64,000 nucleotides of DNA from an uncultured Eubacteriales bacterium (lineage in GTDB: Bacteria; Bacillota; Clostridia; Oscillospirales; Oscillospiraceae): contig ONGJ01000001.1 in assembly GCA_900317375.1 (NCBI GenBank), positions 1 through 64,000 on the forward strand, given 5' to 3'. Positions within the stretch are counted from its first letter, which is position 1; each line of letters begins with the position of its first letter. The notes beneath the pieces are model-generated. The model made no database searches and was not told the DNA's origin. It saw nothing but the letters and a program-made list of their open reading frames with translations. A program made the position numbers and the translations under genes. Below are positions 57,855 through 64,000 of this stretch, piece after piece.

Positions 57855-60043
57855 AAGAGCTGCGCGTTGCGAAAAGCGCCGGATTCTGCTTCGGCGTCAG
57901 CCGGTCGGTGAAAATGGCGGAAACCATGCTTCAGGATGGGCCCTGTGCAAGCTTCGGAATGCTGATCCACAACGAGGATGAAATCCGGCGTCTCACGAAA
58001 AGCGGACTGCGGACCGTGGAATGCGTTGAGGAAGTAAAGCCTCAGGAGCGCGTGCTGATCCGCGCCCACGGCGTTCCGCCCGAAACCATTGCAGCGCTTC
58101 AAGCAAAAGGAGCGATTGTACAGGATGCTACCTGCCCAAAGGTCATGCATATTCACCGTATTGTGGAACAGGCCGGCAGGGAAGGGCGCTTTGTCATTAT
58201 CATCGGCATGAAAAAGCATCCGGAAGTGGACGCCATCCGTGCGCGCTGTGCCGAATGCACGGTACTTGAAACTGCGGAAGAGACGGAAGCATGGATCGAA
58301 AACCACCCGGAACTGTGGGATCGGCCGATTACAGTCGTCGTTCAGACCACGCAGACGAAAAATAATTTTGACAAATGCCTGAATGTCGTAAAAAAAAGAT
58401 GTACAAATGCAGAAATTAATGATACAATATGCTTTGCAACATCTACGCGGCAGGAAGAGGCCGCAGCGCTGTCTCGTGTTTGTGATGCCATGGTCGTGAT
58501 CGGCGGGCGCCACAGTGCAAACAGTGTGCATCTTGCGGAGATATGCCTACAGAACTGTTCCCATGTTCAGTTCGTTGAAAGACCGGAGGATCTGGATTTT
58601 TCAAGGCTAAAAAGCTCCCCGGTTGTCGGGCTTACTGCGGGTGCATCTACGCCTGCGTGGATCATTAAGGAGGTAACAGACAAAATGAGTGACGAGATCA
58701 AAATGGAAAACATCCAAGAAGAAACAGCCGTTCCGGAAGCGGTAAAGGAAGAGAACGCTCCCGTCGTCGAGGCCGTTGAGGAAGCGGCCGAGGCAGCGGT
58801 CGAGGTCCCCGTCGAGGAAGCGGCGAACGCTCCTGCTGAAGAAGCCGCGGATCAGGAACCCAGCTTCGATGAGATGCTGGAGGAGAGCCTGAAGAATATA
58901 TATAACGGAGAAAAGGTCAGCGGTACTGTTGTTTCCATCACCGGAACAGAGGTCAGCGTCGATCTGGGCGCCAAGTATTCCGGCTTTATCCCGACATCTG
59001 AGTTTACCGATGCCGGCGTCAAGGTTGAAGACGCCGTGAAGATCGGTGACCCGATTGAAGCCATTGTTGTCCGTGTCAATGATGTGGAAGGGACGGTCAT
59101 GCTTTCCAAACGCCGTCTCGACACCGCCAAGGCCTGGATCGAAGTGGAAGAAGCCGTTGACAGCAATGCTGTTCTGGAAGGCGTAGTGACGGAAGAGAAC
59201 AAGGGCGGCGTCGTTGTCAACGTGAACGGCGTACGTGTGTTTGTGCCCGCAAGCCAGACGGATCTGCCGCGCGATGCCGAGCTTTCGCAGCTGCTGCGGA
59301 AACCTGTCCGTCTCCGCATCACCGAGGTCAACCGCGGAAGAAAGCGCGTCGTCGGCTCGATCCGGCGCGTAGCACAGGCTGAGCGCCGTGAGCGTGTGGA
59401 GAACCTGTGGAACGAGATGGAGGTCGGAAAGAAGTACCACGGTGTGGTGAAATCCCTGACCAGCTACGGCGCCTTTGTGGACATCGGCGGCGTAGACGGC
59501 ATGGTCCATGTTTCCGAACTCAGCTGGGGCCGCATTCACCAGCCTTCCGAAGTGGTCTCCGTCGGCGATGAGCTGGATGTCTATGTGATCCAGTTCGACC
59601 GCGAGAAGAGAAAGATTTCGCTGGGCTACAAGGATCCGGAAGCAAACCCCTGGACGATGTTCACAAGCCGCTATTCCGTCGGCGATACCGCCGAGGTAAA
59701 GATCGTGAAGCTTATGAGCTTCGGCGCTTTTGCGGAAGTGCTCCCCGGGGTGGACGGTCTGATCCATATCAGCCAGATTGCTGACCACCGTATCGAAAAG
59801 CCGGATGACGTTCTCCGTGTCGGCGATGTCGTTGAGGCAAAGATCACGGCAATCGATGAGGAAAAGCATAAGATCTCGCTGTCGATCCGTGCGCTTCTGA
59901 ATGAGGCCAAAGCTTCCCAGATGGCTGCCGAGTCGGAAGAGGCTGATGAGGATGACGGCGCCGATACCCTCGTGTATGAGGTCTCCTCTGAGGGAGAGGC
60001 CGTCGGTGACGCCGAGGCGTTTGAGACCAAGGAAGAGGTTTGA
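57851..60043 (+). CDS. ispH-rpsA: IspH-ribosomal protein S1 fusion
   Basis: A 730-residue protein. The N-terminal part (1-278) is HMBPP reductase, last step of the MEP isoprenoid pathway, with iron-sulfur Cys in SAGFCFGVSR, QDATCPKV and the CFATSTRQEE block, and catalytic His in RAHGVPPE. An acidic Ala/Glu-rich linker (about 279-345) joins four S1 domains (KVSGTVVSITGTEVSVDLGA, LEGVVTEENKGGVVVNVNG, YHGVVKSLTSYGAFVDIGG, AEVKIVKLMSFGAFAEVLPG). This fusion is known in Clostridia. An internal AAGGAGG and in-frame ATG 58685 could also give free S1 (452 residues). Confidence 0.96.
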   Translation: MKELRVAKSAGFCFGVSRSVKMAETMLQDGPCASFGMLIHNEDEIRRLTKSGLRTVECVEEVKPQERVLIRAHGVPPETIAALQAKGAIVQDATCPKVMHIHRIVEQAGREGRFVIIIGMKKHPEVDAIRARCAECTVLETAEETEAWIENHPELWDRPITVVVQTTQTKNNFDKCLNVVKKRCTNAEINDTICFATSTRQEEAAALSRVCDAMVVIGGRHSANSVHLAEICLQNCSHVQFVERPEDLDFSRLKSSPVVGLTAGASTPAWIIKEVTDKMSDEIKMENIQEETAVPEAVKEENAPVVEAVEEAAEAAVEVPVEEAANAPAEEAADQEPSFDEMLEESLKNIYNGEKVSGTVVSITGTEVSVDLGAKYSGFIPTSEFTDAGVKVEDAVKIGDPIEAIVVRVNDVEGTVMLSKRRLDTAKAWIEVEEAVDSNAVLEGVVTEENKGGVVVNVNGVRVFVPASQTDLPRDAELSQLLRKPVRLRITEVNRGRKRVVGSIRRVAQAERRERVENLWNEMEVGKKYHGVVKSLTSYGAFVDIGGVDGMVHVSELSWGRIHQPSEVVSVGDELDVYVIQFDREKRKISLGYKDPEANPWTMFTSRYSVGDTAEVKIVKLMSFGAFAEVLPGVDGLIHISQIADHRIEKPDDVLRVGDVVEAKITAIDEEKHKISLSIRALLNEAKASQMAAESEEADEDDGADTLVYEVSSEGEAVGDAEAFETKEEV
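58667..58687 (+). promoter_or_regulatory. Internal ribosome binding site before the S1 part
   Basis: AAGGAGG (58667-58673) lies 11 bases before an in-frame ATG at 58685 that encodes MSDEIKMENIQEE, exactly at the border between the IspH and S1 parts. It could allow separate production of S1. Confidence 0.55.
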
Positions 60044-60060
60044 TTCCCTGACAATAAAAG

Positions 60061-60096
60061 CATCCACCCGTTTTGATCAGCGGGTGGATGTTTTTT
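60061..60096. terminator. Terminator between ispH-rpsA and the convergent SH3 protein gene
   Basis: CATCCACCCG/CGGGTGGATG (60061-60070, 60081-60090) with a 10-base loop and TTTTTT. The minus strand also has a T-rich stretch, so it serves both genes. Confidence 0.92.
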
Positions 60097-60119
60097 AACT
60101 GTGTTTAGGAGCATGACCG

Positions 60120-61973
60120 TCATTCTACGGCTGTCGGTTCCTCACTGGTGGGATATTCGTTGGCCGGAACGGGAATCTGGGAGGGGTCCTTGGGTTTGTT
60201 CGGATCTTCAGAAACGCTGACAGCAGGCGTTGCAAGAGCGGCCTGCGCTGCCCCTGCGTCACCGGTCGGGCCGGAAGCGGAGACAATAACATCGTCGTCA
60301 GCAGAAGTCACAGCCTGTGAGGAGGAAGAAAGCGAGGAATTGGCCAGGGGCGAATTCTCAATGGCATTGCTCGGCCGGTCAGCGGATGCGGCAGCAGAAG
60401 AGGATGAGGAAGACACAGCAGGCTTCGATGCTGCAGCCGGAGTCGGAGTCGAGACCGGGGTCGGCGTCGGTGACGGGCTCGCTGCGGGAGCCGGAGAAGC
60501 AGACGGTGCGGCAGATGCGGCAGGCTTCGCAGCGGATGCGGCTGCAGGATCCTCAGCGGCGGTCTGTTCCGTCTCCGGTTTTTTTACTGCAGCGGGGTCC
60601 TCGCTGCTCAGATACTGTGAGAAGATATAGCCCTTCTGATCGCCGACCTGGACATGGGTCCACTCGCCGGTGACCGCCAAAACCTGGACCTGCTGACCGT
60701 CGTTCAGACTGTCAATCACCTGGCCTTCCAGAGACGGCGCCTTGCGGAAACGGACCTCGGTACCCTTTACATAGGCATAAACAACCGTCTGCATGGCACT
60801 GACCTGCCCGGTTGTATCGGAAACAGGCTCGTCCGGAACGGGTGAAAGATAGAAAAGAACCAGGTTTTCGGCGTTTTCGGAAAGCGTCAGATACTGTCCT
60901 TCGTCAACCGTAACCTGCCGGCTGCTGTTCGGTCGGATCGTCACTTTCATATACTCGGACTGCCGGGTACTGTCTTCTTCCTCCTCGCCGCTGTTTCCTG
61001 CGGAAAGCTCGGAGGCGGTTTCGATCTCGGCATCGGACTCTTTCAGCTTTGCCAGGTCTGCACCTTCCTTGATGATCTCCACTTCCACCGGAATCGAGTT
61101 GTTGTTGAGAATGTTGTAGACGCCGTACGGGATACGAAACTGAACGGCGTCCGATGCACCGGAGCCTGACCTTGGTTTGGTGCCGTATTTTCCGGGGTCG
61201 TTCCAGGAGAGCACCAGATAATTCACCGGCGCCTCATTGCGGTCCACTGCGGCCTCCTGCTTCTTCGGGAGGATCAGGACAATGACGAGAAGGAGGACAA
61301 CGGCGGCGATGGCAACAAAAATCCAGGGACTGGTTTTCCAGATGTCTTCCGACATGCGCCTGAGCTTTTTCGTACTGATACGTTTTTTTGCGGGAGCTTC
61401 TTTTTGAAGCTCCTGTCTGCTTTTGACGGGTTCCGGGGCAGGAGAGCCGACCCTTTCGGCAGGCTCGGGCACAGACCCGCCCATCTCACGCCGACAGATC
61501 CGGAACAGCGCATCCAGAACCGTGACGGAACGGATGGCCGCATCCGGCTCGTTGACTTCCAAACCGAGCTCCAGAGCGATCTGCTCCGGCGTTTCGGATT
61601 TGAGATCGGGAAATACCGCCCTGCAGAGCTTCGCCGCGGGAAGGATCGCAATTTCGCCCTCATAACCGAAACGGTCAAGAAAGGCGCGAAGCAAACTCAG
61701 ATCCACAGGCTCGGAGATCACACTGCTTCCGATCAGCAGACGGGAGAGACCGGATGCAACCTTCCCCTCGGAATACGCGGAATCCTCCTCAGCGTCCCGG
61801 TCAATCGGCACCACCGCTTCGTTCGTGATCTCGCCGTCCAGAACATGCATCATGGAAAACGAAGAAATATCATCGGCAGAAGACAATTCCGGATCGCCCT
61901 GAACTGCCAGGGTATAATAATCATTCAGCGCAAGAATCTCATCCGCATTCGTGATCTGACGAAAATGAATCAT
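60120..61973 (-). CDS. Membrane SH3 protein with a degenerate DnaQ-like domain
   Basis: A 617-residue protein. Residues 18-168 align by eye with DEDD exonucleases (DYYTLAVQGDPE against DYVVLDVETTGL; RAFLDRFGYEGE; KLCRAVFPDLKSETPEQIA; ALELGLE), but the catalytic Asp and Glu of the first motif are Ala23 and Gln25, so it should be inactive. A membrane helix (217-235) follows, then a beta domain, an SH3b domain (EVRFRKAPSLEGQVIDSLND), and a long Ala/Ser/Pro/Thr tail. AAGGAGG precedes ATG 61973. It lies downstream of the transporter gene on the same strand. Confidence 0.75.
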   Translation of the reverse strand: MIHFRQITNADEILALNDYYTLAVQGDPELSSADDISSFSMMHVLDGEITNEAVVPIDRDAEEDSAYSEGKVASGLSRLLIGSSVISEPVDLSLLRAFLDRFGYEGEIAILPAAKLCRAVFPDLKSETPEQIALELGLEVNEPDAAIRSVTVLDALFRICRREMGGSVPEPAERVGSPAPEPVKSRQELQKEAPAKKRISTKKLRRMSEDIWKTSPWIFVAIAAVVLLLVIVLILPKKQEAAVDRNEAPVNYLVLSWNDPGKYGTKPRSGSGASDAVQFRIPYGVYNILNNNSIPVEVEIIKEGADLAKLKESDAEIETASELSAGNSGEEEEDSTRQSEYMKVTIRPNSSRQVTVDEGQYLTLSENAENLVLFYLSPVPDEPVSDTTGQVSAMQTVVYAYVKGTEVRFRKAPSLEGQVIDSLNDGQQVQVLAVTGEWTHVQVGDQKGYIFSQYLSSEDPAAVKKPETEQTAAEDPAAASAAKPAASAAPSASPAPAASPSPTPTPVSTPTPAAASKPAVSSSSSSAAASADRPSNAIENSPLANSSLSSSSQAVTSADDDVIVSASGPTGDAGAAQAALATPAVSVSEDPNKPKDPSQIPVPANEYPTSEEPTAVE

Positions 61974-62006
61974 CGACCGCAGCCTCCTTTGAAAATGGGA
62001 TTCCAG

Positions 62007-62882
62007 TCAGAAAGAAACCCCGAGCAGATAGATCAGAAATCCGAAAAGAACCGCAAGAGAATAAAGAAGAACCGTTATGCGGATATTCTCACGCATATCC
62101 GGATTTACGCGAAACAGAATCAAAAGACCGACGCCGGCACCGTCCAGGAGCCCTGCAATCATATGACTGGCGGGAAGGACGCCTTTCAGGTACAGCTGCG
62201 TCAGAAGAACAGAGGCGCCGCAGTTGGGAATCAGGCCGATCAGCGCGGAAAGAAAGAGCCCTGCAACCGGTCTGGAAGAGACAGCCCGGGTGATCACGTC
62301 CTCACCGAGAAAGCCGAAGGCGAGATTCAGCAGCAGCGTAATCACAAAGACAAAGACAAGGATATTCCCTGTATGCTTCAGAGCGGACAGGACTATGCTC
62401 CCGTTTTCACAGTGACAGTGCTCCTTTTCGCAGAGACGTTCGATCAGAAAGTCCCCGCCGTCTTCCGGCTGACCCGTTTTTCTGCTGGACAGAATATGAC
62501 AGATTCCGTCAATGACAAAACCGCAGAGAATGCCGATCAGCATTTTCGTTATGAGGATCTTCAGAATCCTGGCAACCGGGACTGCGGAGGAAAGCATGAT
62601 CGGAAGCATCTCATCCGAGGTGGAGAGAAAAATGGCAATCAGGGTGCCGAGGGAAACGGCACGGCCGGCATAGAGATTGGATGCCGCAGCCGAAAAGCCG
62701 CACTGGGGAACCGCGCCCAGAATGCCGCCCCAAAAAGGCCCCATCCAGCCGGCGCGCTTGACAAAGCGGCGGATACGGTCCTCGGTATGGCTTTCCAGAT
62801 ACTCCATCGCAAGATAGGCTGCGAAGAGAAAGGGAAGGATCTTCAGCGTATCGATCAGGGCATCCAGGAAAGCGTCAAGCAT
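62007..62882 (-). CDS. Putative heavy-metal exporter-like membrane protein (ArsP_2 group)
   Basis: A 291-residue protein with about 8-10 membrane helices. GAVPQCGFSAAASNLYAGRA and its later relative GLIPNCGASVLLTQLYLKGV form an internal duplication around a conserved Cys-Gly, typical of the putative manganese/arsenic exporter family. The central loop is rich in Cys and His (ERLCEKEHCHCENG) and may bind metal. GAGGAG lies 8 bases before ATG 62882. Substrate is uncertain. Confidence 0.82.
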   Translation of the reverse strand: MLDAFLDALIDTLKILPFLFAAYLAMEYLESHTEDRIRRFVKRAGWMGPFWGGILGAVPQCGFSAAASNLYAGRAVSLGTLIAIFLSTSDEMLPIMLSSAVPVARILKILITKMLIGILCGFVIDGICHILSSRKTGQPEDGGDFLIERLCEKEHCHCENGSIVLSALKHTGNILVFVFVITLLLNLAFGFLGEDVITRAVSSRPVAGLFLSALIGLIPNCGASVLLTQLYLKGVLPASHMIAGLLDGAGVGLLILFRVNPDMRENIRITVLLYSLAVLFGFLIYLLGVSF

Positions 62883-62912
62883 GAAATGTACTCCTCGGGA
62901 GATGATAACAGC

Positions 62913-62941
62913 ATTATACGTCAGAGAAACCGGCATTGCAA
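62913..62941 (-). promoter_or_regulatory. Promoter of the exporter-SH3 protein operon
   Basis: On the minus strand TTGCAA (62936-62941), a 17-base spacer and TATAAT (62913-62918), 31 bases before the start codon. Confidence 0.85.
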
Positions 62942-62981
62942 GCAATAGATGGCACAATTCAGAAAAGCTTCAGGAATATGC

Positions 62982-63010
62982 TTGAATTTTACGGCAGACT
63001 ATGCTATATT
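62982..63010 (+). promoter_or_regulatory. Promoter of tRNA-Gly
   Basis: TTGAAT (62982-62987), a 17-base spacer and TATATT (63005-63010), 19 bases before the tRNA. Confidence 0.8.
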
Positions 63011-63029
63011 GTAACAAACCAAGTGCATT

Positions 63030-63103
63030 GCGGATGTAGTTTATCGGTAGAACTCCGGCTTCCCAAGCCGATAAGGTGGGTTCGACTCCCATCATCCGCT
63101 CCA
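63030..63103 (+). tRNA. tRNA-Gly (anticodon CCC)
   Basis: The 74-base sequence folds with acceptor stem GCGGATG/CATCCGC, D loop with TTATCGGTAG, anticodon stem CCGGC/GCCGA with loop TTCCCAA giving anticodon CCC, and T arm GTTCGACTC. CCA is encoded. It decodes GGG. Confidence 0.95.
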
Positions 63104-63178
63104 GAAGGATGCTCCCCGGGCTGGATCAGCTTGGGGAGCATATTCGAGTTGAAGAAAAAGGCACACCTGTCTGTGCAC

Positions 63179-63211
63179 AAAACCGGCGTTTCCGAGGAAG
63201 CGCCGGTTTTT
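63179..63211 (+). terminator. Terminator downstream of tRNA-Gly
   Basis: AACCGGCG/CGCCGGTT (63181-63188, 63201-63208) followed by T residues. A weaker hairpin ATGCTCCCC/GGGGAGCAT lies between it and the tRNA. Confidence 0.82.
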
Positions 63212-63252
63212 CAAAACCGTATACCGTGCCATGCTGAACCGGGAGGAGAAAA

Positions 63253-64000
63253 ATGGAAAAGGAAAAAATGCATGTCGGCATCATCGGTGCCGGCGCAATC
63301 AGCGGCATCTATCTGAGGAATATGACCACTCTGTTCTCCGATACGCTGAAGGTCGTCAGCATCGCTGCAAGGAATCTCGAACATGCCGAGAAGCGTGCAG
63401 CGGAGTTCGGACCGGAGATCAAAGCCTGCAGTACAGACCAGCTGCTGTCAGACCCGGAGGTCGACATGGTTGTGGTGCTGACACCGGTCGGGACGCATGC
63501 GGAGCTGATCCGCAGGGCGCTGCTGGCCGGGAAGCATGTCTACACCGAGAAGACCATTGCCGACAGCCCTGAAAAAGCAGCTGAACTGCTGAAGCTGGCA
63601 GACGAGAAGGGCCTTTGGCTTGGGGCTGCGCCCGACACCTTCCTTGGATCTGCACTGCAGACCGCGCGGAAGGCAGTGGACGACGGCCTTCTCGGCGAGG
63701 TAAACTCCTTTGCAATCTCGGCCAACCGGTGCAACAGCGTTCTGCTGAGCATCTTTCCCTTCCTTCGCCAGCCGGGTGCGGGAATCCTGTATGATTACGG
63801 CGTCTACTATCTGACTGCACTGGTCAGCCTCCTCGGACCGATCGCGCATGTCGGCGGCATCACAGGGACGCCCTACCCCAGGCATGTAAACATTGTGCCG
63901 GAAACTCCCGATTTCGGGAAGGAGATGGACACACCGAATGAAAGCCAGGTGTCTGCCGTTATCAAGCTTCGAAACGGCATTACGGGAACGTTCCATATCG
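63253..64000 (+). CDS. Gfo/Idh/MocA-family oxidoreductase (partial)
   Basis: The first 249 residues are present and the gene runs off the window. The N-terminal Rossmann motif is HVGIIGAGAISGIYLRNMT, followed by VDMVVVLTPVGTHAELIRRA and LLAGKHVYTEKTIADSPEKA, where EK is the conserved catalytic-site pair of the family. The part after about residue 125 begins the second domain (GILYDYGVYYLTALVSLLGP). These enzymes oxidise or reduce sugars with NAD(P). The substrate is unknown. GGGAGGAG precedes ATG 63253. Confidence 0.92.
   Translation, partial: MEKEKMHVGIIGAGAISGIYLRNMTTLFSDTLKVVSIAARNLEHAEKRAAEFGPEIKACSTDQLLSDPEVDMVVVLTPVGTHAELIRRALLAGKHVYTEKTIADSPEKAAELLKLADEKGLWLGAAPDTFLGSALQTARKAVDDGLLGEVNSFAISANRCNSVLLSIFPFLRQPGAGILYDYGVYYLTALVSLLGPIAHVGGITGTPYPRHVNIVPETPDFGKEMDTPNESQVSAVIKLRNGITGTFHI

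Overview
The window is GC-rich chromosomal DNA from a low-G+C-lineage Gram-positive (Firmicutes), most likely a Clostridia/Oscillospirales-type anaerobe. The clues are gene order and families: an IspH-ribosomal protein S1 fusion, a GerW/YtfJ sporulation-type protein, RemA, CdaA/CdaR, PrkC with PASTA domains, scpA-scpB-DUF2953-ytfJ, and a yicC-remA-gmk-rpoZ-priA-def-fmt-rsmB-rlmN-stp-prkC-rsgA run. This taxonomic call is inference. No rRNA, insertion sequence, prophage module or CRISPR array is visible.

Layout. 1-1.9 kb: end of a DHH phosphoesterase, truB, ribF. 1.9-6.9 kb (minus): an SOS-type operon with a LexA/UmuD-like repressor, a small conserved protein, a Y-family polymerase, a YolD-like protein and a membrane-anchored Mrr-like nuclease, followed by queA. 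7.1 kb: tRNA-Pro(CGG). 7.3-13.3 kb: an anchored Ig-like protein (minus), lon, and a large duplicated acidic secreted protein. 13.4-17.2 kb: orphan histidine kinase, HtrA protease, YgjP-like metallopeptidase, DtxR-like regulator. 17.3-22 kb (minus): ThrH, RluA-family synthase, DUF4342 protein, PcrA. 22-26.3 kb: RF3, then cdaA-cdaR-rseC. 26.4-38.8 kb: the long housekeeping run above, ending in a YebC-family gene. 39-46 kb: accessory genes, namely a LysM peptide with a double-glycine leader, a cyclic-nucleotide-binding protein, a Lin0512-family protein, an HD hydrolase, an M4 peptidase, a secreted repeat/zinc-ribbon protein and a Card1-like CARF nuclease. 47-52 kb: secG (minus), then a YdjGHI-like SPFH/zinc-ribbon/TPM membrane group with an added lipoprotein. 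52-60 kb: M50 peptidase, scpAB, DUF2953, ytfJ, pseudouridine synthase, HI0933 flavoprotein, cmk, ispH-rpsA. 60-64 kb: a membrane SH3 protein with a catalytically dead DnaQ-like domain, a heavy-metal-exporter-like protein, tRNA-Gly(CCC), and the start of a Gfo/Idh/MocA oxidoreductase.

Themes. Envelope stress and cell-wall signalling recur: c-di-AMP synthesis, PrkC/phosphatase, HtrA with a sensor kinase, the YdjGHI-like group, and LysM and SH3 proteins. Translation and RNA modification genes are dense and tightly packed, with many ATGA/GTGA/TGATG overlaps. Non-ATG starts are common (GTG for truB, thrH, the repressor and the kinase; TTG for remA), and gmk appears to start with ATT. Two small families of dispersed non-coding repeats occur in intergenic DNA. 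The most unusual items are the ATT start of gmk, the membrane pseudo-exonuclease, the CRISPR-less CARF nuclease, the LysM peptide with a bacteriocin-type leader, and the duplicated Cys-cluster secreted protein.
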